Assembly: GCF_003002875.1 (NCBI RefSeq)
Contig: NZ_PVTH01000007.1
Location: 1 to 64,000 of the forward strand
Direction of reading: 5' to 3'
From: Arcticibacter pallidicorallinus
GTDB lineage: Bacteria; Bacteroidota; Bacteroidia; Sphingobacteriales; Sphingobacteriaceae
Length of the DNA: 64,000 nucleotides
The position numbers and the translations under genes were made by a program. This document shows, in pieces, positions 8,118 through 16,227 of this stretch; position 1 is the stretch's first letter, and the number at the start of each line of letters is the position of its first letter. Below the pieces are notes generated by a model. That model was not told where the DNA came from. It made no database searches and worked only from the letters and a program-made list of their open reading frames with translations.

Positions 8118-8408
8118 ATGGGAGAGATCTCCATAAAAATAAATATTGCTGACCGTGTTTATCCTTTAAAGATAAATATGGAAGAGGAAGAAATAGTGAG
8201 GAAGGCAGCTAAGATGATTAATGACCGTATAAAGGAATACCAGGACAATTATGCGGTTAGAGATAAACAGGATTTGCTATCCATGAGTGTGTTGCATTAT
8301 GCGACAGCGACATTAAGGGCAGAGAAGAAATTATCAGAAGGTGATACAGAAGCTTCTGAAACTGTTTATAAGTTGGATCAGTTGCTTAACGGTTTCTTTT
8401 CGAAGTAA
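8118..8408 (+). CDS. zapA: Cell division protein ZapA
   Basis: A 96-residue ZapA-family protein. It has the N-terminal beta-rich globular part (ISIKINIADRVYPLKI) with the basic-acidic switch EEEEIVRKAAKMINDRI, then a helix (LLSMSVLHYATATLRAEK) that forms the tetramer coiled coil. ZapA binds FtsZ filaments and stabilises the Z ring. It is the last gene of the pheT cluster and is followed directly by the probable 6S RNA; zapA next to the 6S RNA gene is also seen in other phyla. Confidence 0.92.
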   Translation: MGEISIKINIADRVYPLKINMEEEEIVRKAAKMINDRIKEYQDNYAVRDKQDLLSMSVLHYATATLRAEKKLSEGDTEASETVYKLDQLLNGFFSK

Positions 8409-8444
8409 TATTCGTTCTTTATATAATATAGGGCATTAAGACTT

Positions 8445-8617
8445 AACCGCAGTTAATTCTTGAGTTTCACTATTGTATTAAACTTAACGCTTCAATATCA
8501 AAAGAGTTAAAAAATGTAAATCACTTGGCATGACCACTTGATTATGATTAATACTCTAATCTTAAATTGATGAAGTTTTACAGTACATGAGGTTCAAGTT
8601 TAACTGCGGTTTTTTTT
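8445..8617 (+). ncRNA. ssrS: Probable 6S RNA
   Basis: A 173-nt segment closed by a perfect 12-bp stem: AACCGCAGTTAA at 8445-8456 pairs with TTAACTGCGGTT at 8600-8611. After two unpaired bases a second 5-bp stem follows (CTTGA with TCAAG), and the 3' end runs into a T tract to 8617. The inner 130 nt is AT-rich and can form the large central bubble typical of 6S RNA, which binds RNA polymerase holoenzyme and copies an open promoter. Size, closing-stem layout and position between zapA and rny fit. No open reading frame fills the interval. The exact 5' end could be a few bases upstream. Confidence 0.75.
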
Positions 8618-8629
8618 ATTTAAAAGAAT

Positions 8630-10183
8630 ATGGATATAGTACTTTACATTTTATTAGGTGTTGCTGTAGGGATCGTGATAGGGAGATATATGCTCCGGAA
8701 ACTGTTGAAAAGTCAGGAGCTTTCAGCACAAAACAAGGTAAAAAAGATTTTAAAGGACGCGGAGAATAACGCGGAGATATTAAAGAAGAATAAGCTTCTT
8801 GAAGCTAAGGAGAAGTTTCTGCAGTTGAAGGCGGATCATGAGCAGGAAGTTAATGCGAGAAACAACTCGATCAATCAGCGTGAGAACTCCATTAAGCAGA
8901 AAGAACAGTCTCTGAACCAGAAGCTGGAAAATGCAAACAAGAAAGATCAGGATCTGGAGAACCTGAGAAAAAGTTTGGAGAAGCAGATTGAAACTTCAAA
9001 GGCTAAACAGGAAGAAGTGGAGCAGCTTAAGCTGGAACACATCACTAAGCTGGAGGCCATAGCAGGTCTTTCTGCGGAGGAAGCCAAGAATCAGTTGGTA
9101 GATAGTCTGCGTGAAGAAGCGCGTTCTAAAGCTATGATCCAGATCAAGGATATTGTAGACGAGGCGAAGCTAACCGCCAGCAAGGAAGCTAAAAAGGTGG
9201 TTATTCAGACGATCCAGCGTACGGCTACCGAATCGGCTATAGAAAATACCGTTTCTATTTTCAATATTGAGAATGATGAAATAAAGGGACGTGTTATTGG
9301 TCGTGAGGGCCGTAACATCCGTGCTTTAGAAGCGGCTACCGGAGTGGAGATCATCGTGGATGACACGCCTGAGGCGATCATTCTATCGGGTTTTGATCCG
9401 GTTAGAAGAGAAATTGCACGTTTGGCACTACATCGTTTGGTTACTGACGGGCGTATCCACCCTGCTCGTATCGAAGAGGTTGTGGCGAAGACCAAAAAGC
9501 AGATTGAAGATGAGATCGTTGAAATAGGTGAGCGTACGGTTATTGACCTGGGGATTCATGGATTGCATCCGGAATTGATCAGAATGGTGGGACGTATGCG
9601 TTACCGTTCTTCATATGGTCAGAATCTATTGCAGCACTCGAGAGAGGTTGCTAATTTCTGCGCGACTATGGCTTCTGAGCTAGGCTTGAATGTTAAGCTT
9701 GCGAAACGTGCCGGACTACTGCATGATATTGGTAAGGTGCCTGATGATAATCCTGAATTACCACACGCTATCCTGGGAATGCAGCTTGCAGAGAAATATA
9801 AGGAACATCCGGAAGTATGTAATGCCATTGGAGCTCACCACGATGAGGTGGAGATGACTTCGATGATCTCACCGATTGTACAGGCATGTGATGCGATTTC
9901 GGGCGCTCGTCCGGGTGCTCGCCGTGAGGTTGTTGAGAGTTACATCAAGAGATTGAAGGAACTGGAGGCCCTTGCGCTTTCATATCCTGGCGTGGAGAAG
10001 ACATTCGCTATACAGGCAGGTAGAGAGCTGCGTGTTGTGGTAGAAAGTGAGCGCATTTCAGACGCGCAGTCTGAGATACTTGCTACAGATATTTCGAACC
10101 GTATACAGACTGAGATGACTTATCCAGGTCAGATTAAAGTTACGGTTATCCGCGAAACGCGTTCGGTTTCTTACGCGAAATAA
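8630..10183 (+). CDS. rny: Ribonuclease Y
   Basis: Membrane-anchored endoribonuclease of 517 residues that starts mRNA decay. The N-terminal transmembrane helix (about 2-20, [20 protein letters not shown]) is followed by a long coiled coil (about 25-170, rich in Glu, Lys and Gln). A KH RNA-binding domain (about 207-265, with [19 protein letters not shown]) comes next, then the HD phosphohydrolase domain (about 335-430) with [10 protein letters not shown] and LLHDIGK as metal-binding motifs. The ATG lies 12 nt after the T tract of the 6S RNA, so rny could be read partly by transcription through the 6S terminator. A strong terminator follows. Confidence 0.97.
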   Translation: MDIVLYILLGVAVGIVIGRYMLRKLLKSQELSAQNKVKKILKDAENNAEILKKNKLLEAKEKFLQLKADHEQEVNARNNSINQRENSIKQKEQSLNQKLENANKKDQDLENLRKSLEKQIETSKAKQEEVEQLKLEHITKLEAIAGLSAEEAKNQLVDSLREEARSKAMIQIKDIVDEAKLTASKEAKKVVIQTIQRTATESAIENTVSIFNIENDEIKGRVIGREGRNIRALEAATGVEIIVDDTPEAIILSGFDPVRREIARLALHRLVTDGRIHPARIEEVVAKTKKQIEDEIVEIGERTVIDLGIHGLHPELIRMVGRMRYRSSYGQNLLQHSREVANFCATMASELGLNVKLAKRAGLLHDIGKVPDDNPELPHAILGMQLAEKYKEHPEVCNAIGAHHDEVEMTSMISPIVQACDAISGARPGARREVVESYIKRLKELEALALSYPGVEKTFAIQAGRELRVVVESERISDAQSEILATDISNRIQTEMTYPGQIKVTVIRETRSVSYAK

Positions 10184-10194
10184 TATTAGTTTTG

Positions 10195-10232
10195 AGCCGG
10201 TCTTTCCTCTTAAGGGAAAGACCGGCTTTTTT
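10195..10232 (+). terminator. Rho-independent terminator of rny
   Basis: Perfect 13-bp stem AGCCGGTCTTTCC / GGAAAGACCGGCT followed by TTTTT. It ends 9 nt before the next ATG. Confidence 0.9.
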
Positions 10233-10240
10233 ATTTATAC

Positions 10241-10756
10241 ATGGGCAAGAAAAATACGATAGATTCGACTCCGATCGGCAATATTATCAGCCGGTTTTCT
10301 ACAAGTCATACGACTTCGACCAATAAGCTCATTCATTACATTACCATTCCGATCGTCAGTTTTTCTGTATTGGCGATAGTTTGGGCAATTCCTTTTCCGC
10401 ATTTGGATTTTCTTGGGAAATTTAATGGCTTCGTCAATTGGGCATCTTTTCTGATTGCGGGCACGGTTTATTACTATTACCGGATGTCGCCCTTTCTGAC
10501 ATATGGTATATTGATATTAGTTTTTGCCTTCTCCGCATTAATCGTTTCTCTTGAGAAGTTTCATCTGCGGGGTGGACCGGAACTGCATATTATTCCTATG
10601 GCTCTATTGTTGCCGGCCCTTCTGGCGCAAGTAGCGGGACATCGTGGCGAGCGTACCCAGCCTGATGCTTCATCGAGCTTCAGGTCTCTGCTGGATGGAC
10701 CTCTGTGGTTGATGAATATCATCTTCAGAAAGGCCGGTCTGCTGAAAAGTCGTTAA
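10241..10756 (+). CDS. DUF962 / Mpo1-like membrane protein
   Basis: A 171-residue membrane protein. Its N-terminal motif SHTTSTNKLIHYITIPI (residues 22-38) carries the His and Asn residues typical of the DUF962/Mpo1 family, whose yeast member is an Fe(II)-dependent dioxygenase that shortens 2-hydroxy fatty acids. About four hydrophobic segments follow, and a second His lies in GPELHIIPMALLLP near residue 112. The bacterial role is not established; fatty acid alpha-oxidation is possible but inferred. It stands alone between a terminator and the receptor gene. Confidence 0.75.
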   Translation: MGKKNTIDSTPIGNIISRFSTSHTTSTNKLIHYITIPIVSFSVLAIVWAIPFPHLDFLGKFNGFVNWASFLIAGTVYYYYRMSPFLTYGILILVFAFSALIVSLEKFHLRGGPELHIIPMALLLPALLAQVAGHRGERTQPDASSSFRSLLDGPLWLMNIIFRKAGLLKSR

Positions 10757-10785
10757 CAATTAGTTAATAGTTTGCTTACGTATTG

Positions 10786-10830
10786 GTAATTAACCTCTAA
10801 CACCAGGTTAACACTGTGGTAATACTTTTG
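10786..10830 (+). promoter_or_regulatory. Promoter with four 11-bp-phased direct repeats
   Basis: Four heptamers stand exactly 11 bp apart: GTAATTA (10786), CTAACAC (10797), TTAACAC (10808) and GTAATAC (10819). The last runs into the -7 box TACTTTTG (10823-10830). A weaker fifth copy, CTTACGT, lies at 10775. Heptamer plus 4-nt spacer with 11-bp phasing is the architecture bound by OmpR/PhoB-type response regulators. The GTG start of the receptor gene is 22 nt downstream. Regulator identity is inferred only from architecture. Confidence 0.6.
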
Positions 10831-10852
10831 TGATGATAAAAACAACGCAAAA

Positions 10853-13693
10853 GTGAAAAGACTATTTGATTTAAAGTTTACAGCACTCTTTATTTTTTTA
10901 ACACTCCATGTGTTTTCGGTTGCAGGACAGTCTGTTGGTAAGATTGCCGGAAAGGTGACTGATGGGAAGACGGGTGAGGCGCTAATAGGCCTGACAGTAA
11001 AAGTGCAGGGCAGTACGAAGGGTACTTCTACCGACATTGAAGGACGCTACAGTATCTCTGGCTTAACAGCAGGGAAACATACTTTGGTATTTTCTTATGT
11101 AGGGTATTCCAGTAAAAGTGTTTCTGACATCGTGGTGAAAGCCTCTCAGGTGACTAATGCAGACATTGTGATGGAAGAGTCTGAAGGAAATAGCTTGAAC
11201 GAGGTGGTAATTACGGCTTCTGCAAAGCAGGAGAGCGTAGGTGCACTCTACGCTATGCAAAGGGTAAGCGTAAGGGTTTCAGATGGTATATCTGCAGAAC
11301 AGATCCGGAGGTCACCTGACAGAAATACGAGTGATGTATTGAAGAGAGTAAGTGGTGCCAGTATACAGGAAAACAAGTTCCTTTTAATCCGCGGCTTAAG
11401 CGACCGTTACAATACAACGCTTTTGAATAACGCACCATTGCCGAGTTCGGAGCCAGACCGTAAAGCTTTTTCTTTTGATATTATTCCTTCAAACCTGGTG
11501 GATCAAATCGTTGTGAATAAGACGGCTGCTGCTGATTTGCCCGGCGATTTCGCCGGAGGCGTTATTCAGATCAAAACCCGGGATTTTCCTGAGCAGGAGT
11601 TGGTTAGCCTGAATTATAGCGCGTCTTATAACACGCAATCTACTTTCAAGGACTTTAAAGGCGGAAAAAGAGGGGGCCTGGATTTATTAGGCTTTGACGA
11701 CGGTTTAAGAGATATGCCATCGTCTTTTCCTTCGAACAGAACGAACTACGTCAATTCGTCGCTCGATCAGCGGGTGGCTTATACCAAGGCATTCAAAAAT
11801 AACTGGGGTGTAGAGAACTTTGGAGCTGCATTGCCTACGCAGAGTTTGCAGTTTACTTATGGAAATTCTTATACGTTGGAGAATGCCAATAAGTTTGGTT
11901 TCATCGCCTCTTTATCTTATCGTAACGGTAATACTATTACTGACCAGACCAGAGCAGATATTGAGCAGATTGGTGATGAGTCTTTTAGCTTTAAGGATGA
12001 TGTATATAAGAACAGCATTAACGTTGGCGGCCTGGCTAATTTTGCGTATGCATTCAAGAATTCAAAGATCGCCTTTAAGAATATCTACAACCGCGTATTC
12101 GATGATGCTTATACGAGCCGGGTGGGAGTTGCTTTGGAAGAGCCAAACTTCGACAACCGGAATTCTCAGTTCCAATTGTTACAAAAGTCGTTACTGAGTT
12201 CCATCCTTGAAGGTGAGCATTCTTTTGAAAATAGGCGGAAGCTAGATTGGAACGCTTCATTCAGCTCCAGTAACCAGGATCAGCCTGATCTCAGGAGGAT
12301 TTTTTACTCAAGGCCCAGTGGTTCTTCGGAGCCTTTCAAAGCCAGTGTTAACACCGGCTCTGCCAGTACAAAAAACGCTGGTCGATTCTATTCGGATTTG
12401 CAGGATTACGTGTATGCGGGTGCTGTAAATTATACTCATCCTTTCAAGCTTGGGAAGCTCGACCAAATCGTTAAAGTAGGTGCTTTATCTCAATACAGGA
12501 CCCGGGATTTCTCTGCACGGGAGTTGGGTTATGTAAGAACAACCGCAAATGCGGAGAGTGAGAGTTACTTGTCACTACCGCAGGAAGAGATATTTTCCCC
12601 CGGAAACATCAGCAGGACCGGATTTATATTTGATGAGATCACCAATCCGAGTAATACATATGACGCGAACGTACTGCTGAATGCGGGTTATGTGATGTTA
12701 ACTAATGAGCTGGCTCAGAAATGGAAGCTCAACTGGGGTTTGAGGGTTGAATCTTACCACGAGAAGCTGAATTCAGCAACGGTATTGGGAACGCCGATAA
12801 CCGTTGATAACAACTATGTTGATTTACTGCCATCGGCTAATTTGATTTTCAGCATCGACGATAAGACGAACCTGCGTGCAAGTTACTCCAATACTGTTGC
12901 GCGGGCTGAATTTAGAGAGCTCGCTCCGTTTTCATTCTTTGACTTCGAGAGCAACAACGTGATTATTGGTAATAATAACTTGAAAAGATCCCGAATAAAC
13001 AACTTCGATCTTCGCTTTGAACACTTTTCTCCGGGCGGTCAGATCTTCTCATTAACAGGTTTTTATAAGCAATTTAAAAATCCGATTGAGCAGGTATTCA
13101 ATCAAGGGACTGTTGCAGCAAGCAAGGCAGCATCATTCCAGAATGCCACCAAAGCGACGTTATTTGGAGCGGAGCTGGAGATTCGTCAGCGTTTGAGTTT
13201 TATTAAGGAAGCTGACTTTTTTACCAACACGTCGGTCTATGCCAATCTGGCCATCATGAAGTCTGACGTGAAACTTGACAGACAACTGTTTGCCAATATC
13301 AATGAAAGCCGTGCACTACAAGGGCAGTCCCCTTATCTGATCAACGGCGGTATCCAGTACAATGATAATAAATGGGGGTTTAATGTGCTGTATAATCGAA
13401 TTGGAAGACGTATCAACATCGTTGGGTTTGGCAGATATGAGGCCAGCGGTTTCGTGTACGAATATCCCGACATCTATGAGAATCCAAGAGACGTGATCGA
13501 CTTGCAGATATCTCGTAAATTATTTAGCAATCGTCTTGATGCTAAAATAAATGTCGGTGATCTATTAAATCAAAAGGCTGTTCTTTATCAGGATAACAAT
13601 AATGATAAAAAGTTTAATCCAAGCTCGGACCAGTCGATACGCACTATCAAATACGGCTCTAACTTCAGCTTGTCATTGGGTTATAATTTTTAA
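10853..13693 (+). CDS. TonB-dependent receptor with carboxypeptidase-D-like N-terminal domain
   Basis: Outer-membrane active transporter of 946 residues. Signal peptide about 1-25 (ends VFSVAGQ); carboxypeptidase regulatory-like beta-sandwich about 29-90 (KIAGKVTDGKTGEALIGLTV); plug domain about 150-250 with LLIRGLSDRYN and DFAGGVIQIKTRD; 22-strand barrel to the C-terminal aromatic (LSLGYNF). It is not a SusC, since no SusD gene is adjacent. A beta-helix lipoprotein gene follows 76 nt downstream and probably encodes its surface partner. The start is GTG at 10853. The substrate is unknown; the repeats in the promoter suggest control by nutrient stress, perhaps phosphate. Confidence 0.9.
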   Translation: MKRLFDLKFTALFIFLTLHVFSVAGQSVGKIAGKVTDGKTGEALIGLTVKVQGSTKGTSTDIEGRYSISGLTAGKHTLVFSYVGYSSKSVSDIVVKASQVTNADIVMEESEGNSLNEVVITASAKQESVGALYAMQRVSVRVSDGISAEQIRRSPDRNTSDVLKRVSGASIQENKFLLIRGLSDRYNTTLLNNAPLPSSEPDRKAFSFDIIPSNLVDQIVVNKTAAADLPGDFAGGVIQIKTRDFPEQELVSLNYSASYNTQSTFKDFKGGKRGGLDLLGFDDGLRDMPSSFPSNRTNYVNSSLDQRVAYTKAFKNNWGVENFGAALPTQSLQFTYGNSYTLENANKFGFIASLSYRNGNTITDQTRADIEQIGDESFSFKDDVYKNSINVGGLANFAYAFKNSKIAFKNIYNRVFDDAYTSRVGVALEEPNFDNRNSQFQLLQKSLLSSILEGEHSFENRRKLDWNASFSSSNQDQPDLRRIFYSRPSGSSEPFKASVNTGSASTKNAGRFYSDLQDYVYAGAVNYTHPFKLGKLDQIVKVGALSQYRTRDFSARELGYVRTTANAESESYLSLPQEEIFSPGNISRTGFIFDEITNPSNTYDANVLLNAGYVMLTNELAQKWKLNWGLRVESYHEKLNSATVLGTPITVDNNYVDLLPSANLIFSIDDKTNLRASYSNTVARAEFRELAPFSFFDFESNNVIIGNNNLKRSRINNFDLRFEHFSPGGQIFSLTGFYKQFKNPIEQVFNQGTVAASKAASFQNATKATLFGAELEIRQRLSFIKEADFFTNTSVYANLAIMKSDVKLDRQLFANINESRALQGQSPYLINGGIQYNDNKWGFNVLYNRIGRRINIVGFGRYEASGFVYEYPDIYENPRDVIDLQISRKLFSNRLDAKINVGDLLNQKAVLYQDNNNDKKFNPSSDQSIRTIKYGSNFSLSLGYNF

Positions 13694-13749
13694 TTAACAA
13701 TTTGATAATAGTGCCTTTAACCTAAGGCAACTTTAACAGAATACTTTTG
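13694..13749 (+). promoter_or_regulatory. Promoter with phased repeats before the beta-helix gene
   Basis: With the same register as the promoter at 10786, heptamers fall at 13694 (TTAACAA), 13705 (ATAATAG), 13716 (TTTAACC), 13727 (GCAACTT, poor) and 13738 (AGAATAC), again 11 bp apart. They end in the -7 box TACTTTTG at 13742-13749. Both promoters share the end AATACTTTTG. The repeats here are weaker than at 10786. Confidence 0.45.
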
Positions 13750-13769
13750 AATTATAATAAAACATAAAG

Positions 13770-15122
13770 ATGAAAAAACTGAAATTTTTAGTGATTGCCA
13801 TGTTTGGGTTCGCTACTATCCTTACTTCTTGCAGTAGCGATGATAATGGAGACGAACTGATTGAAGTTGAACCTGCGACATTGTCTGGGGATATCAAAAC
13901 CAATACTACTCTAACAGCAGATAAGGCTTGGACGCTGAGTGGTTTGGTGAGAATAATGGATGGTGCTACCCTTACCATTGAGCCGGGAACAACCATAAAG
14001 GGAGACAAGGCTACTAAGGCAGCGCTAATAGTTGAAAGAGGAGGGAAGATTAATGCCGCAGGTACAGCGAGCAAACCAATTGTTTTCACGTCTAACCAGC
14101 TGGCCGGACAACGAGAGATTGGCGATTGGGCAGGTGTAATCATTTGTGGAAAGGCTCCAGTTAATGTTGCCGGTGGAACTTCTCAATACGAATCAGGAAT
14201 TTTGGGAGCTGATGTTGCTAACTATGGTGGTACGGATGCTAATGATAACTCAGGTATTTTGAAGTACGTTCGTATTGAGTACGCGGGTATTGCTTACGGT
14301 ACTGACAGAGAAATAAACAGTTTAACCCTGGCAGGTGTTGGATCGGGTACCGTTCTGGAAAACATTCAGGTATCTTTTGGTGGCGACGACGGGTTTGAGT
14401 TCTTCGGAGGAACTGTAAATGCAAAGAATCTTATTGCCTACAGATGTACTGACGATGATTTTGACTTTGAATTTGGATACAGCGGTCGTATTCAGTACGC
14501 CATTTCTATTAAGGATCCTTTGGTGTTTGACAACTCCTCTAGTGGTGCCTCAAACGGAATTGAGTGTGATAACGGAAGTACAGTTGATGTAACTCCGGTG
14601 AACAGACCAGTCCTATCCAACTTTACGTTTATCGGTCCGGGGGAAGGTGCAAATGCTAAGCATAACTCCGGTGTGATTTTTCGGAAGGGAACCGCGTTTG
14701 TGTTGCGCAACTCGATTATCATTGACCACTTAAAAGCTGGTTTTGAGCTTGCAACTCCTAAAGCAGGTGATCGTTTATTCGGCGGTGAGTCTGAATTTAA
14801 GAACAATTTGGTATTTGCCAATGGTGCTGCTTTTAAAGCAAATGACGCCGGCGCTAACTTTACTACTAATCAGGCGCTTGCTACCTTTGTTACATCAGCT
14901 GCAAACGGCAACGTAGCCTTAGCAAATGCTGCTGCTGCGGGAATTACGAGCACTAGCCTTACAGCTCCAAACTTGCTGCTTACGAGTGCGTCGCCTGCGA
15001 AGACCGGCGCTGATTTTACTGGTCTGACGGGGTTTGAAGCTGTTGCTTTCAGAGGAGCTATGAATACGACAGACTGGACGTCTGGCTGGGCGAGCTGGAC
15101 TTCTGGAACTAACGTCTACTAG
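13770..15122 (+). CDS. Beta-helix lipoprotein paired with the TonB-dependent receptor
   Basis: A 450-residue lipoprotein. The signal sequence ends at Cys21 (ATILTSC), followed by SSDDNGDE; an acidic run right after the anchor Cys is the surface-export signal known in Flavobacterium, so the protein probably faces outward. The body has repeated short hydrophobic strands with G, N and D turns (ATLTIEPGTTIKGD, RGGKINAAGTASKP, DDGFEFFGGTVNAKNLI), as in right-handed parallel beta-helices. Such proteins have sometimes been labelled 'multidrug transporter' in databases, which the sequence does not support. Partner and promoter context suggest capture of the receptor's substrate. No catalytic motif is obvious. 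Confidence 0.75.
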   Translation: MKKLKFLVIAMFGFATILTSCSSDDNGDELIEVEPATLSGDIKTNTTLTADKAWTLSGLVRIMDGATLTIEPGTTIKGDKATKAALIVERGGKINAAGTASKPIVFTSNQLAGQREIGDWAGVIICGKAPVNVAGGTSQYESGILGADVANYGGTDANDNSGILKYVRIEYAGIAYGTDREINSLTLAGVGSGTVLENIQVSFGGDDGFEFFGGTVNAKNLIAYRCTDDDFDFEFGYSGRIQYAISIKDPLVFDNSSSGASNGIECDNGSTVDVTPVNRPVLSNFTFIGPGEGANAKHNSGVIFRKGTAFVLRNSIIIDHLKAGFELATPKAGDRLFGGESEFKNNLVFANGAAFKANDAGANFTTNQALATFVTSAANGNVALANAAAAGITSTSLTAPNLLLTSASPAKTGADFTGLTGFEAVAFRGAMNTTDWTSGWASWTSGTNVY

Positions 15123-15143
15123 TCCGGTTTATAGATTTTTGGG

Positions 15144-15173
15144 AGGGTTGATCGTAAGATCGACCCTTTTTTG
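15144..15173 (+). terminator. Rho-independent terminator
   Basis: Stem GGGTTGATC / GATCGACCC (one G-T pair), short TAA-type loop, then TTTTTTG. Confidence 0.75.
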
Positions 15174-15277
15174 TTTTATGCGATGGGAAGATCACTCGTG
15201 GATGCTATGATGAAGGAAACTTCACCGATCTTTTCTGCTGTTTTACCGAGTTTTCGTCTGGTTCAACCTATTGGCTA

Positions 15278-15308
15278 TTGCCGGGACCGCTGGTTCCGTC
15301 TATATTTG
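15278..15308 (+). promoter_or_regulatory. Promoter of the LiaF-like/two-component operon
   Basis: TTG at 15278-15280, a 20-nt spacer, and TATATTTG at 15301-15308. This decides the start of the next gene: frames opening before 15308 cannot be translated from this transcript, so the ATG at 15324 is preferred. Confidence 0.65.
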
Positions 15309-15323
15309 ATGAAAAGATTAAGA

Positions 15324-16217
15324 ATGGAAAATTCAAATCCAATATATAGTAAGAAAAAAGCGGCGGGGAAGCAGTGGGCAGGACTCATATTCTTAATTCT
15401 GGGGATTGTTCTCCTGATACGTTCCTTTGGTGGTTTCATTCCGGATTGGATAACAAGCTGGCCGATGATTTTGATACTTATCGGTGTATTCACCGGAAGT
15501 CGTCATAACTATAGAAATCCGGGCTCTATTATTTTAATCTGCCTGGGTGTATTATTTCTCATAGGCAGGATAATTCCGGGAATCGACCTTCACGATTTTG
15601 TATTTCCATGTATCATCATCGGACTAGGACTGTACCTGATCCTTGGAAAGACGAAGTTCAATAAGCATTTTGTTCATAGAGGCAGAATGAGGAATGATGT
15701 GGTTTGGGATAAGCGCGTTGATGTACCGAAAGAGGAGCCCATAGTTGCTGGCAGTGCGATTGCGGAGGAGGAGCCTCTAAAGGATTCTGCTAATAGCTCA
15801 TTTAGCTCCGCTTCTTCATCATCGTCTTCTTCTTCTGAACAGCAATATTACGCAGGAGCTGCTGACGGCGGTCCTGAGGATTATCTGGATACAGTTTCGA
15901 TCTTCGGTGGAATTAAGAAGAATATCGTATCAAAGAATTTCAAAGGGGGGGATATTGTGACGATAATGGGAGGTGCAGAGATTAACCTCACGCAGGCGGA
16001 TATTCATGGTACTATTATTATCGATATTACGCAGGTATTTGGGGGTACGAAATTGATCCTTCCCCCTCAGTGGAAAGTTTCTTCTGATCTGGCAGCTTTA
16101 TTTGGAGGGATAGAGGACAAGCGCCCTATTGTTCAGGTGATCCATCTGGCTGATGATAAGGTGGTGATTTTAAGAGGAACATCCATATTTGGTGGGATAG
16201 ATATTCGTAGCTATTAA
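15324..16217 (+). CDS. LiaF-like membrane protein
   Basis: A 297-residue protein. Four hydrophobic segments lie in about residues 14-105 (LIFLILGIVLLIRSF, ILILIGVFTG, IILICLGVLFLIG and FPCIIIGLGLYLIL). Next is a long Ser/Glu-rich linker containing a run of Ser residues (about 160-180), then a soluble beta-strand domain with FGGIKKNIVS, IMGGAEINLTQADI and VFGGTKLILPPQW. These repeats are typical of the C-terminal domain of LiaF (cell-wall-active antibiotic response). It sits 10 nt before a LytS-type kinase, so it may control or sense for it, as LiaF does with LiaS, though the kinase is of another class. Envelope-stress role is inferred. Confidence 0.75.
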   Translation: MENSNPIYSKKKAAGKQWAGLIFLILGIVLLIRSFGGFIPDWITSWPMILILIGVFTGSRHNYRNPGSIILICLGVLFLIGRIIPGIDLHDFVFPCIIIGLGLYLILGKTKFNKHFVHRGRMRNDVVWDKRVDVPKEEPIVAGSAIAEEEPLKDSANSSFSSASSSSSSSSEQQYYAGAADGGPEDYLDTVSIFGGIKKNIVSKNFKGGDIVTIMGGAEINLTQADIHGTIIIDITQVFGGTKLILPPQWKVSSDLAALFGGIEDKRPIVQVIHLADDKVVILRGTSIFGGIDIRSY

Positions 16218-16227
16218 TCAGGAAGTT

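Noticed and set aside
10853-13693. Classifying the receptor as SusC
   Set aside because: No SusD neighbour, and the pair gene is a beta-helix lipoprotein.
15840-15880. Serine-codon run in the LiaF-like gene as a frameshift or phase-variable repeat
   Set aside because: The codons are mixed TCA/TCT/TCC/AGC-type and the frame is intact on both sides; it encodes a flexible linker.
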